From Leeia oryzae DSM 17879 (GTDB lineage Bacteria > Pseudomonadota > Gammaproteobacteria > Burkholderiales > Leeiaceae): DNA of 64,000 nt. Numbering within the stretch: the stretch's first letter is position 1; each line of letters opens with the position of its first letter. This document shows, piece after piece, positions 34,784 through 43,463 of the stretch. The DNA lies in the NCBI RefSeq assembly GCF_000376945.1, contig NZ_AQXU01000025.1, positions 186,001 through 250,000 of the forward strand. Reading direction: 5' to 3'. The notes under the pieces are model-generated. The model saw nothing but the letters and a program-made list of their open reading frames with translations, did not search any database and was not told the origin of the DNA. The position numbers were made by a program, and so were the translations under genes.

Positions 34784-35401
34784 TTATGTGCTAACGGCCG
34801 GGTTCTCCGTCCAGTCAAACTCCATCTGCCGGGCTGTGGCCGCCGCCAGGGCACGGCCGCCCAGCCGTTCGACCAGATGCAGCGACATATCAATACCGGC
34901 CGAGATACCGGCGGAGGTGACAATATGCCCCTGATCGACCCAGCGTACCCCCTGCCGGACGGTGACGGTGGGATATTGGGCTTGCAAGTCAGGGATGTCT
35001 TCCCAGTGCGTGGTGGCGGTCAGGCCGTTCAGCAAACCGGCCTCGGCAAGCACAAAGGCACCGGTACAGACAGACGCCACCAGCGGCACCTGCTGCGCCA
35101 TCCGCTGCACCCAGGCAATGACATCGGTCTTGGCCAGCTCGCGGGTAACGACACCGCCAGGCACAATCAGGACATCCAGCGGCAGATGATCCGTGATGGA
35201 CTGGTCTGGCATGATACCCATCCCCGCCCTGGCCTTGACCGTCTGCATGGTCTGGCCAATCACGACCACCTCGAACAGTGCCGATGTTGCCAACCCCATG
35301 CGCTTTGCTACCCGACTGGCGGTGGTCAGCACTTCATACGGTCCGGCAAAATCCAGCGCCTCTACCTCGTCAAAGACATATATGCCAATCTGCTTGCCCA
35401 T
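34784..35401 (-). CDS. DJ-1/PfpI family protein (isonitrile hydratase-like)
   Basis: From ATG 35401 the protein has 205 residues and starts in the first beta strand (MGKQIGIYVFDEVEALDFAG). ATG 35416 adds five residues. The frame runs back to 35620, but that extra part is Cys/Ser/Arg-rich and unlike the family. The nucleophile elbow is VASVCTGAFVLAEAGLLNG, and Asp in EALDFAGPYEV corresponds to the second catalytic residue of Pseudomonas isocyanide hydratase. No AraC domain is present, unlike the GlxA protein 2 kb to the left. It precedes the nitrilase-family gene. Confidence 0.82.
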   Translation of the reverse strand: MGKQIGIYVFDEVEALDFAGPYEVLTTASRVAKRMGLATSALFEVVVIGQTMQTVKARAGMGIMPDQSITDHLPLDVLIVPGGVVTRELAKTDVIAWVQRMAQQVPLVASVCTGAFVLAEAGLLNGLTATTHWEDIPDLQAQYPTVTVRQGVRWVDQGHIVTSAGISAGIDMSLHLVERLGGRALAAATARQMEFDWTENPAVST

Positions 35402-35629
35402 CTGAACCCCGATCATGCGCCCGTCGCAACAGGACAATTTTTGCCAATGGTTAATCTGATATCTGGCACCCTGTGCGCGAGAAGGTCCGTTTACAGGGAG
35501 GATGGTGACTATCTTATCGGGGAAGACACGAGAATGGCAGGCAGGATCACGACAGGCAGCGGACAATTTCAGCCAACCTGATGACTCACAAAATGACGAG
35601 TGAGATTCTGCATCTGGCATCCAAGACAG

Positions 35630-36820
35630 CTAGATGATGGCGGGTGCGGATGCCTGCGACCCGCTACCTTTCTTTAGCGGCATGCCAATTCGCTGGGCGG
35701 TTTCCAGAATCTGCGGGCTTTCAGGATCAATGGTGTAACCGTCGTTCAGCACCTTGCGGGCTTCGTCGGTGCGTCCCAGGTGGTACAGGGTCTCGGCCCG
35801 ATGGGCATAGTTCTCGGCCAGGGCCGTGTTGTCTTCGGCTTGCTGCTGCAGGTAGACGGAGAGGGATTTATTCAGCCATTCCAGTGCTTCATCAAACCTG
35901 GCCAACCGGAACAGTGCCCAGCCTTTGCTGTCGAGCGCGTAAAAGTTGTCTGGCTCATTCTGCAAGGACCGGTTGATCAGGTCCAGTCCGCGATCTACCA
36001 GCACATTGGCGTTGATCAGGTCATAGCCCACATTGTTGAGAATGTCCGTGCTTTGTCCCAGTTTCAGCCGCAAATCGACAGCCTCGGTCACGCTCAGGGC
36101 ATCTTTGGTTTCGATGGCCATGTCGGTCAGCTTGCGTGCAGCGATCAGCTTGAGACTGTCACTCAGACCGTCCTTGAAGGTCACATAACGGTTCTCGAAC
36201 ACGGCAAAGCGTGACGCAGGCGTCATGTCTGTTGGCATGCGGTTCATGATATCCACGTTTTCCGTACACCAGGAAAAATCAGCCTCGGTAAGTGCGTCCG
36301 GCAAGAACAGGTCTTGATTCCGGTCATCTCGGGTGGCGACAAACGCGGTATTCCCGTATTCATCGCTCCGGCCACAGTACAGCAGGCCGTGTTCGATATC
36401 GATGACATAATCGGCCCCGGGTGACACCCGGCCAAACACATCAATCAGATGAAACGAATTACCGTTGTCTCCGTCGCCCACGACCCGGGTCAGCACCCAG
36501 TCCTGCTCGGGTACGGCTTGCGGCAGTTTGACCAGCGCGGTGCGCCCGGCAGCATCGGTTTCACCAAACAAAACGCTGACGTTAGCCCCGGGATACAGGG
36601 GTACATCCTTGATGGTGACATCGTAGGCAAACAGGCGGTAATGCGTATGCGCTAACGGGGTGCCGGTCACCGGGTCCTTGAGCACAAACTGATAGCTATT
36701 CGTGCCGGTGCCGACTTCTTTGAGCGGAGGGTACTGACGGGCTTGCAATAGCGAACTGGCCAACCCGGAACACAGGATTGCCAGCGCCAGCAAAACATGG
36801 CGTAGTGAGATGCGAGGCAT
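35630..36820 (-). CDS. Exported TPR protein, unrecognised
   Basis: The 396-residue protein has a signal peptide at about 1-27 (LLALAILCSGLASSLLQA). A beta-rich domain runs to about 190 (GTNSYQFVLKDPVTGTPLAH and YPGANVSVLFGETDAAGRT look like a prealbumin-like or carboxypeptidase-regulatory fold). Tetratricopeptide repeats follow at about 265-380 (NFYALDSKGWALFRLARFDE, then ENYAHRAETLYHLGRTDEA). TPR domains mediate protein contacts, so a periplasmic scaffold role is plausible. I know no named homologue. It is monocistronic as far as can be seen. Confidence 0.75.
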   Translation of the reverse strand: MPRISLRHVLLALAILCSGLASSLLQARQYPPLKEVGTGTNSYQFVLKDPVTGTPLAHTHYRLFAYDVTIKDVPLYPGANVSVLFGETDAAGRTALVKLPQAVPEQDWVLTRVVGDGDNGNSFHLIDVFGRVSPGADYVIDIEHGLLYCGRSDEYGNTAFVATRDDRNQDLFLPDALTEADFSWCTENVDIMNRMPTDMTPASRFAVFENRYVTFKDGLSDSLKLIAARKLTDMAIETKDALSVTEAVDLRLKLGQSTDILNNVGYDLINANVLVDRGLDLINRSLQNEPDNFYALDSKGWALFRLARFDEALEWLNKSLSVYLQQQAEDNTALAENYAHRAETLYHLGRTDEARKVLNDGYTIDPESPQILETAQRIGMPLKKGSGSQASAPAII

Positions 36821-36922
36821 GGCAACCTCCTCTACACGGTGGTGTTAATTTTATCTTAGCATGCCATGCAAAAACTGCCTGGAAATAATACTCATTTCAT
36901 TTGGCAAAACGGACATCACCCC

Positions 36923-36941
36923 AAAAGGCCAGCCTCTGGCC
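36923..36941 (-). terminator. Weak terminator candidate after psuG
   Basis: On the minus strand GGCCA-N5-TGGCC is followed by TTTT, about 65 bp after the psuG stop. The stem has only five pairs. Confidence 0.4.
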
Positions 36942-37005
36942 GTTCGGAGCGACTTGGTGATTCGCCTGTTGCCGGGCGTTAGCAAGGTTTCAGCAGGTCT
37001 GACAC

Positions 37006-37929
37006 TTAGCCCAGTGCCGCATATTCCGCCGCAATGGCAGATGCCAGCCGGGCGTTATTGAGCACCAGCTGGATGTTAGACGCCAGACTGTCGCCGCCGG
37101 TCAGTTCGCACACCCGTGCCAGCAAGAACGGGGTGGATTCCTTGCCAGAAATGCCTTGCTGCACCGACTCTGCCAGCGCTTGTTCGATGGCGGCGTCAAT
37201 CTGTGCTTTGGGCATCGCATACTGGTGCGGAATCGGGTTGGCGATGATCATGCCGCCCTTGAGCGCCATGTCCCACTTGGCTTTCAGGACTGCGGCTATC
37301 TGCGACGGTGCATCCAGGCGGTAATCCACGCCAAAGTCGCTGTCACGGGTAAAAAAGGCGGGCAGCGAATCGGTCTGATACCCGACCACCGGCACCCCAT
37401 GGGTTTCCAGGTATTCCAGCGTCAGGCCCAGATCCAGAATCGACTTGGCTCCGGCACACACCACGGCTACCGGCGTTTGCGCCAGTTCCTGCAAGTCGGC
37501 CGATACGTCGAACGAGGTTTCTGCGCCGCGATGCACGCCGCCAATACCGCCGGTCGCAAACACCCTGATGCCAGCCATGGCGGAGATGATCATGGTAGAC
37601 GCCACGGTGGTCGCGCCGGTTTTGCCCGCTGCTACTATAAACGGGATGTCGCGGCGGCTCACCTTGGTCACCTCGCGGCCGGACTTGCCCAGCAGCTCGA
37701 TCTCGTCAGTGGTCAGCCCGGCTTTCAGACGGCCATTGATAATCGCGATCGTGGCGGGTACGGCACCATGGGCGCGGACTTCAGCCTCTACGCGCAGTGC
37801 GGTTTCCACATTCTGCGGGTACGGCATGCCGTGGGAAATGATGGTGGACTCCAGCGCAACAACGGGTTGCCTGGCCGCAACCGCTGCTGCGACGTCGGGG
37901 TGGATATCCAGATAGGTTGGTGTTGTCAT
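37006..37929 (-). CDS. psuG: Pseudouridine-5'-phosphate glycosidase
   Basis: The 307-residue protein from ATG 37929 (GGAG eight bases upstream) shows the PsuG landmarks VALESTIISHGMPYPQN, KVSRRDIPFIVA, TGGIGGVHRGAE and GAKSILDLGLTLEYLETHGV. It splits pseudouridine 5'-phosphate to uracil and ribose 5-phosphate. The matching kinase gene lies directly upstream. No pseudouridine transporter is adjacent. Confidence 0.95.
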   Translation of the reverse strand: MTTPTYLDIHPDVAAAVAARQPVVALESTIISHGMPYPQNVETALRVEAEVRAHGAVPATIAIINGRLKAGLTTDEIELLGKSGREVTKVSRRDIPFIVAAGKTGATTVASTMIISAMAGIRVFATGGIGGVHRGAETSFDVSADLQELAQTPVAVVCAGAKSILDLGLTLEYLETHGVPVVGYQTDSLPAFFTRDSDFGVDYRLDAPSQIAAVLKAKWDMALKGGMIIANPIPHQYAMPKAQIDAAIEQALAESVQQGISGKESTPFLLARVCELTGGDSLASNIQLVLNNARLASAIAAEYAALG

Positions 37930-37964
37930 GGGTGTTGCTCCTGCGAAAAGTTCGGTACGCGCCA

Positions 37965-39074
37965 TCAGGGCGCTACTGCGGCCAGATGCGGGTTGCTTAG
38001 CCAGCTGGAAACTGCGGATCGGGACAGGCTCGGGTTATTGGTTTGCGGGCACATCAGGGTCAGGGCGGCACAGGCGGACGCAAAGCGGACACTGTCAGCC
38101 AGTGCTTCATCTTGCAAGAAGCCATGCACCAGCCCCGCCATCAACGCATCCCCCGCACCGGTGGCGTTCACGATGCTGACCGCTGGAGCGGGCAGCCAGC
38201 CAGCGCTACCTTGCCGCTCGCTCCAGTACACGCCTTGCTCGCCCAGGCTAAGCACCAGTTGCTGTACCCCCTGGGCATGGAACCAGGCCGACACGCGCTC
38301 GGCATCGGTTGCAGACACCAGCGGGATACCGCTGAGCGCCTCGGCCTCGATGCGGTTGGGCTTGAGGGTATGGATTTGCCCCAGCCAGGGGCGCAATTTG
38401 TGGCATTTGTGGGTAGAGACGGTGTCGGCAAAGACCGGAATCTCGCCATGATGGGCGAACAGCCATTGCAGGCTGGCCTCCGGCAAGTTGCAATCCATGA
38501 CAATCACGGCCGCGTTGCGGACCCTGTCCAGCTTTTCGTTCAGCCGCTCCGGCGTCAGGCGGTTGATGATGCCCATGTCGTTCACGGCGGCCACCATGTC
38601 ACCATCCGGCCCGTGCAGGGACAGGTAGGTAGAGGTTGCTTCGTCCGGCAACAGCCAGCAGTCCCGCACATCCACCCCGGCATTGCGGGTCGCCTCCAGC
38701 AAGGTATGCCCGTAGAGGTCATCCCCCACCACCGCCAGCAGGCGGGTATCGCTCCCCAGTCTGGCCAGGTTCTCCGAGATATTGCGCACCACGCCACCGG
38801 GGGAGCAGCGGATGCGGCCCGGATTGGAATCGGCACTGATGAGCGGCGACAGCGTGCTGCCGGCGATGTCCATATTGGCCCCGCCAATCAACAAGGCATA
38901 GCGCTGGCCGGCCAGAATGTAGCCCTTGCCGAGGATATGCCCTTTCTGCATCAGGTTCATGATGTGGCCTGCCACCGCAGAACGGCTGATCCCCAGACGT
39001 TCTGCCAGTGTCTGCTGGGGTATCAGCGGCTCTTGCCGCAAGATGGCCAGGATTTGCTGTTCGCGTTCAGTCAT
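37965..39074 (-). CDS. psuK: Pseudouridine kinase with N-terminal HTH
   Basis: ATG 39074 gives 369 residues; the longer frame starts with a TTG at 39095 inside an operator-like repeat. Residues 1-55 form a winged-HTH (MTEREQQILAILRQEPLIPQ, then LAERLGISRSAVAGHIMNLM). The rest is a PfkB kinase with GGVVRNISENLARLG and the catalytic NATGAGDALMAGLVHG. It phosphorylates pseudouridine for PsuG, whose gene follows. The HTH, with two AAAC-N4-GTTT sites abutting the start codon, suggests an enzyme that represses its own operon. Confidence 0.9.
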   Translation of the reverse strand: MTEREQQILAILRQEPLIPQQTLAERLGISRSAVAGHIMNLMQKGHILGKGYILAGQRYALLIGGANMDIAGSTLSPLISADSNPGRIRCSPGGVVRNISENLARLGSDTRLLAVVGDDLYGHTLLEATRNAGVDVRDCWLLPDEATSTYLSLHGPDGDMVAAVNDMGIINRLTPERLNEKLDRVRNAAVIVMDCNLPEASLQWLFAHHGEIPVFADTVSTHKCHKLRPWLGQIHTLKPNRIEAEALSGIPLVSATDAERVSAWFHAQGVQQLVLSLGEQGVYWSERQGSAGWLPAPAVSIVNATGAGDALMAGLVHGFLQDEALADSVRFASACAALTLMCPQTNNPSLSRSAVSSWLSNPHLAAVAP

Positions 39075-39105
39075 AAACAAATGTTTGCCTAACAAACTAA
39101 TGTTT
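39075..39105. promoter_or_regulatory. Tandem AAAC-N4-GTTT operators at the psuK start
   Basis: AAACAAATGTTT (39075-39086) and AAACTAATGTTT (39094-39105) are two near-identical 12-bp palindromes with centres 19 bp apart, about two helical turns. The first abuts the psuK ATG; the second overlaps a TATAAA on the minus strand. No clear ribosome binding site fits between them, so bound protein could block both transcription and initiation. Confidence 0.65.
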
Positions 39106-39144
39106 ATATTCTGAACCGCTTCATGCCCTCCGTCAACCGGAACC

Positions 39145-40527
39145 TTACATCGGATAGATGAAGGTGGTGAGCGCCCGGTTGTGCCGCCCCGCTTCTGCCG
39201 TATCCTGAATCACGAACTCGATCGGCAAGGCGCCCTTGTGCGGCGTATCGGCCGGTGCCACCACCGTCACGGTGGCATTGACCACCTCACCTGCGCCTGC
39301 CTGTATGACCGGCTGGCCCAAAAGCCGCATGCCGGCTGTACCCTGCACCCTCAAGCGGTACGTACGTGGCGCTTCCACCATATTGCTGATTCGCAAGGTA
39401 TAGGCGTTTTCCAGATTTCCATCCACGTTTTCACGGACCAGGGCGCCGCGGTCGCGCAGGACGTCCATCTGCACGGTCTGGCGCTGCCACATGAAGACCG
39501 CACTGGCAGCCAGCACCACGGTCATGATGCCGCCGTACACCCACACTCTGGGGCGATGAACGGACACGGCCTTTGCAGGGGATGTAACCAGCGCGAGCTC
39601 CTGCTCGGAAGCAAAACGGATCAGCCCGGTCGGCGCCTGGATTTTCTCCATCACCTGATCGCAGGCATCGGCACACAAACCGCAATTGATGCACTGGTAT
39701 TGCAAGCCATTGCGGATATCGATGCCGGTAGGACAAACCTGCACGCAAATGCCGCAATCCACACAGTCCCCCTTGGCGGCGACATGGGCAGCCTCCCCGT
39801 GCTTGCGTGCGCCACGCGGTTCGCCGCGAGCAGCATCATAGGTTACGGTTCGGGTATGGGCATCGAACATCACGCCCTGAAAGCGCGAATACGGGCACAT
39901 GTGCTGGCACACGGCCTCTCTGGCCAGGCCGGCCTGCACGTACATGAAAGCCGCGTAGAACAGCCACCAGAATGTTTCCCACGGGCCAAGTGCCAGTTGG
40001 GTAATCCGGACTGGCAACTGGGCCATGGGCGTAAAGTAGCCCAGAAACGTCAGCCCGGCCCACAGGGCAAACAAAGCCCATACCAGATGCTTGGTGGTTT
40101 TCAGTAGCACCTTGCGCGGGCTGGCGGGCGCGTCTGCCAGCTTTTTGCGGGCCAGATGATCCCCTTCGATGCGGGCCTCCAGCCACATGAAGACCGAGGT
40201 ATACACGGTTTGCGGACAGGCAAAGCCGCAAAACAGCCGTCCGGCAATGGCCGTCACCCAGAATAACCCTACGGCAGCCATGATCATCACAAACGCCAGT
40301 ATCAGGGCATCCTGTGGCCACAGCACCAGCCCGAACAGATAAAAGCGCCCCTGGCTAATATCAAACAGGATGGCTTGCCGGTGATCCCATTGCAGCCAGC
40401 AGCCGCCAAAGAAGATAATCTGGGTGGCCCACACCAGCCACCAGCGCCAGTCATTGAACCGGCCCTGAATGGCTTTGGGGTAGATTTTGCTGTTTTTGGG
40501 GTAAAACTGGATGGGGCTGGCTTGCAT
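39145..40527 (-). CDS. ccoG: Cytochrome oxidase accessory protein CcoG (RdxA/FixG)
   Basis: The 460-residue membrane ferredoxin has helices near 29-48, 68-95, 147-170 and 335-355. The FCGFACPQTVYTSVF motif comes after the second helix. Two [4Fe-4S] motifs follow, CVDCGICVQVCPTGIDI and CINCGLCADACDQV. A C-terminal immunoglobulin-like domain faces the periplasm. CcoG reduces copper for assembly of cbb3 oxidase. The ccoNOPQ genes are not in this window, so it is encoded apart from its usual operon. GAAGGAT precedes the start. No FNR-type site was seen upstream. Confidence 0.94.
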   Translation of the reverse strand: MQASPIQFYPKNSKIYPKAIQGRFNDWRWWLVWATQIIFFGGCWLQWDHRQAILFDISQGRFYLFGLVLWPQDALILAFVMIMAAVGLFWVTAIAGRLFCGFACPQTVYTSVFMWLEARIEGDHLARKKLADAPASPRKVLLKTTKHLVWALFALWAGLTFLGYFTPMAQLPVRITQLALGPWETFWWLFYAAFMYVQAGLAREAVCQHMCPYSRFQGVMFDAHTRTVTYDAARGEPRGARKHGEAAHVAAKGDCVDCGICVQVCPTGIDIRNGLQYQCINCGLCADACDQVMEKIQAPTGLIRFASEQELALVTSPAKAVSVHRPRVWVYGGIMTVVLAASAVFMWQRQTVQMDVLRDRGALVRENVDGNLENAYTLRISNMVEAPRTYRLRVQGTAGMRLLGQPVIQAGAGEVVNATVTVVAPADTPHKGALPIEFVIQDTAEAGRHNRALTTFIYPM

Positions 40528-40626
40528 GATGCATCCTTCGGTTGGTTTTACCCGAAAGGTACGCCTTCACGCACAACCAGCACAGATGCAGAAAATATAA
40601 AAAACAATAGGAACAGATGAAAAACC

Positions 40627-40640
40627 TTGCGTTATCGCAA
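40627..40640 (-). terminator. Possible terminator after the MocR-type gene
   Basis: On the minus strand TTGCG-ATAA-CGCAA is followed by GGTTTTTC, 16 bp after the stop. The stem is only five pairs, so the call is weak. Confidence 0.4.
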
Positions 40641-40655
40641 ACGCAGGCCAGCCTG

Positions 40656-42074
40656 TCAGCCCAGCAAGCGCGACAGCTTCTCGATGCTGTCTCCGGCAGG
40701 GGATAAATGGGTATGGCCAAAGTTCAGGCGCAGGCAATGGGCGTACCCCCCCCTGGCCGAAAAGATCGGGCCGGGCGCCACGCTGATGCCTTGCGCCAAA
40801 GCTCGCTGATGAATGGCCAGCGCATCATGCCCTTCCGGCAGTTCCACCCAGAGAAAGTACCCGCCGGTGGGCACAGCCACCCGCGTCCCCACCGGGAAAT
40901 AACGGGACAGGGAATTCATCATCTGCTCGGCCTGCCGCATCAGTTGTTGGCGCAGATGGCGCAAATGGTTATCAAAGCCGCCACTTTGCAGGTATGCCGC
41001 CAAGCCCATCTGGACCGGAATGCTGGTCGCCAGACTGGTGGCCAGCTTCAGGCGCCGCACTTTTTCGGCATACTTGCCGGCCGCCACCCAGCCAATGCGG
41101 TAACCCGGTGCCAGCGATTTGGAAAACGACGACACGTGCATCACCTGCCTTGTCGGGTCATCCTGCTTGGTGCACACCGGCAAGGCGTCCGGAAAATGCA
41201 GCTCGGCGTAGACATCGTCCTCGATCAGCGGCACATCGTACTGCCGCAACAAGGCCAGCAGCGCCTGCCGGTTGGCACGGGGCACCACCCCGCCCATCGG
41301 GTTCTGGAAATTGAGCATGAACAGACACGCCTTGACGGGGTGTTTTTGCAGGGCCGCAGCCAGTGCCGGGATATTAACGCCTTCATGGGGATGGGTTGGG
41401 ATTTCGATGGCCTTCAGCCCCAGGCGTTCGATAGCTTGCAGGCCGGCATAAAACGCCGGAGACTCGATCGCCACCACGTCGCCTGGCCGGGTCACCGCCT
41501 GCAGGCAAAGGTTGAGTCCTTCCATGGCGCCAGACACCACAATGATATCTGACGGCGATACGCTGGCTCCTTGGGCCAGATAACGCAGGGCAATCTGGCG
41601 GCGCAGGCCTTCATGCCCCGGCGACAGATGCGCCACGGTGTCCATGGGAGTCAGATGTCTGGCGGCTTTGGCCAGATGCTGCCCCAGCTTTTCCAGCGGG
41701 AACAGCGCCGGGTCCGGGAAACTGGAACCCAGCGGCAAAAAGACTGGGTCTTTGACCGAATCCAGAATCTGGAAGATGAAGTCGCTGACTTCCAGCTCCG
41801 CCGCATCGGTGGTGGGTGCCGTCATGGCCGGCGCATTCAGCACCTGCGGCAAGCGGGTGCGCACATAGTAGCCCGACCGTGGCCGGGCCTCGATCAAGCC
41901 CTGACTCTCCAGCAGATAGTAGGCCTGGGTAATGGTCACCGGGCTGACATCAAACACCTGGCAGGCTCGCCGGACGGACAGTACCGCCTCGCCCGGCTGC
42001 AGGATGCCCTGGCGGATCTGGCGCGACAGTTCGTCGGCAAGCTGCTGGTAACGGGGCGGCTGGTGTATCGGCAT
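40656..42074 (-). CDS. MocR/PdxR-type GntR regulator with aminotransferase domain
   Basis: The 472-residue protein has a GntR winged HTH at residues 8-75 (LSRQIRQGILQPGEAVLSVR, then VSPVTITQAYYLLESQGLIE) followed by a fold-type I aminotransferase domain. The PLP lysine is in HVSSFSKSLAPGYRIGWV, and NPMGGVVPRANRQALL is a cofactor-site motif. Members bind PLP and an amino acid to control transcription. The target is unknown; dtd lies 10 bp upstream on the same strand and is probably co-transcribed. Confidence 0.92.
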   Translation of the reverse strand: MPIHQPPRYQQLADELSRQIRQGILQPGEAVLSVRRACQVFDVSPVTITQAYYLLESQGLIEARPRSGYYVRTRLPQVLNAPAMTAPTTDAAELEVSDFIFQILDSVKDPVFLPLGSSFPDPALFPLEKLGQHLAKAARHLTPMDTVAHLSPGHEGLRRQIALRYLAQGASVSPSDIIVVSGAMEGLNLCLQAVTRPGDVVAIESPAFYAGLQAIERLGLKAIEIPTHPHEGVNIPALAAALQKHPVKACLFMLNFQNPMGGVVPRANRQALLALLRQYDVPLIEDDVYAELHFPDALPVCTKQDDPTRQVMHVSSFSKSLAPGYRIGWVAAGKYAEKVRRLKLATSLATSIPVQMGLAAYLQSGGFDNHLRHLRQQLMRQAEQMMNSLSRYFPVGTRVAVPTGGYFLWVELPEGHDALAIHQRALAQGISVAPGPIFSARGGYAHCLRLNFGHTHLSPAGDSIEKLSRLLG

Positions 42075-42083
42075 AGGCTCGGC

Positions 42084-42536
42084 TTATTCCGGGTTCCGGG
42101 AATCCAGCATCAGCGTGACCGGGCCGTTATTGACCAGCGCCACCTTCATGTCGGCCCCGAATACCCCCGTCGGCACCGGCTTGCCGAGTGCCGCTTGCAG
42201 GGCAGCAACGAATGCGTCGAACAGCGGGCGGGAAACATCCGGCGGGGCTGCCTTGCTCCAGGAGGGCCGGCTGCCTTTTTTGGTGCTGGCAAACAGGGTG
42301 AACTGGCTCACCGCCAGCATCTGTTTGTCCGCATCCAGTGCAGACAGGTTCATGACCCCCTCGGCGTCATCAAACACGCGCAGGTTCACCAGCTTGCGTA
42401 CCAGCCAGTCGATATCCGTATGCTGGTCACCTTCGGTCACGCCCACCAGCAACAATAATCCTTCCCCGATCTGCCCGACCACCTCGCCCTCAACCTTGAC
42501 GCTGGCTTCCAGCACCCTTTGCAGCAATACACGCAT
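42084..42536 (-). CDS. dtd: D-aminoacyl-tRNA deacylase
   Basis: The 150-residue protein is of normal Dtd length, with the cross-subunit active-site motifs [10 protein letters not shown] and [11 protein letters not shown]. It removes D-amino acids (and glycine from mischarged tRNA-Ala) from tRNA. ATG 42536 has AGGGGG nine bases upstream; a GTG directly before it is the alternative start. It is followed closely by the MocR-type regulator gene. Confidence 0.95.
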   Translation of the reverse strand: MRVLLQRVLEASVKVEGEVVGQIGEGLLLLVGVTEGDQHTDIDWLVRKLVNLRVFDDAEGVMNLSALDADKQMLAVSQFTLFASTKKGSRPSWSKAAPPDVSRPLFDAFVAALQAALGKPVPTGVFGADMKVALVNNGPVTLMLDSRNPE

Positions 42537-42594
42537 CACTAACCCCCTTGATTAACCGGCCTATTGTAATCGCAGGCAAGGTTTGGGTCACCCA

Positions 42595-42645
42595 TGCACA
42601 AAACAGCAAAATACTGCAATAAATTGCATAAAACAGCAAAAATAC
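42595..42645 (+). promoter_or_regulatory. Tandem direct repeats upstream of the DeoR-type gene
   Basis: Two copies of TGCA[C/T]AAAACAGCAAAA begin at 42595 and 42625, a 30-bp period (three helical turns), in the 90 bp just before the deoR-type start. Between them lies ATACTGCAATAAAT, a third partial match to the TGCA-AAA part. Such phased repeats are typical of DeoR-family operators. Confidence 0.65.
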
Positions 42646-42683
42646 GTAATATCAGGCAGACTAGCAGATACAAGGTAACCCCC

Positions 42684-43463
42684 ATGAACCCGCAACTTCC
42701 TGCCGAACGGCATCAGCGCATTCTGAACGAACTGCATCAGACCGGCCGCATCATTGCGCAGCAGCTGGCGACCAGCATGGGGGTGTCCATCGACACGGTT
42801 CGCCGTGACCTGACCGAACTGGCTGCACAGGGGCTGCTGGTCAAGGTACATGGTGGCGCCGTACAGAAAAGCGAAGCCTACCTGCCGCGCGCAGAACGGG
42901 TGGGCTTGCATCATGCCAGCAAGGTTGCCATCGGCCAGACGGCGGTAAACCTGATTCGGCCGGGGCAAACCGTGCTGTTCGACAACAGCACCACGGTGCT
43001 GGAAATCGCCCGCCACATTCCGCACGACCTGGCGTTTACCGCCATTACCCATAGCCTGCACACCGCACTGGAACTGGCCAGCCACCCGCAGGTGGACGTG
43101 ATCATGCTGGGCGGCAAAATCGACCGCAAAGAGATGATGTGTTCCGATGGAGAAACCTTCGAACGCCTGAGCCAGTTCAACGCGGACCTGTGCTTTCTGG
43201 GCATCTGCGGCCTGCACCCTGACATTGGCGTGACCACCTCCCACTATGAAGACATGCTGATCAAGCAGGCGCTGGTACGTCAGTCACAAGTCGTGGTGGC
43301 ACCCGTCAGTCAGGACAAACTCAACCAGGTGCTGCCGTTCCGTATGTGCCCGATCGATGCGCTGGATTATCTGTTACTGGAAACCGCCCCCAGCGCAGAA
43401 GACCGGCAAGCCTTTGAACAGGCCGGCGTGACCATTTTGCTGGCCGAAGGAAACTCCCCATGA
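42684..43463 (+). CDS. DeoR-family transcriptional repressor
   Basis: The 259-residue protein from ATG 42684 (AAGGTAA upstream) has the N-terminal DeoR HTH (ERHQRILNELHQTGRIIAQQ, then MGVSIDTVRRDLTELAAQGL) and a DeoRC sensor domain (about 75-235), with VLFDNSTTVLEIARHIP and LGGKIDRKEMMCSDGETFE. Effectors of this family are usually sugar phosphates. It overlaps the MFS gene by ATGA, so it likely regulates that transporter and itself through the tandem repeats upstream. Confidence 0.92.
   Translation: MNPQLPAERHQRILNELHQTGRIIAQQLATSMGVSIDTVRRDLTELAAQGLLVKVHGGAVQKSEAYLPRAERVGLHHASKVAIGQTAVNLIRPGQTVLFDNSTTVLEIARHIPHDLAFTAITHSLHTALELASHPQVDVIMLGGKIDRKEMMCSDGETFERLSQFNADLCFLGICGLHPDIGVTTSHYEDMLIKQALVRQSQVVVAPVSQDKLNQVLPFRMCPIDALDYLLLETAPSAEDRQAFEQAGVTILLAEGNSP

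Noticed and set aside
35402-35620. N-terminal extension of the DJ-1/PfpI protein
   Set aside because: The extra 73 residues precede the first beta strand of the fold, look like translated intergenic DNA and have no start signal.
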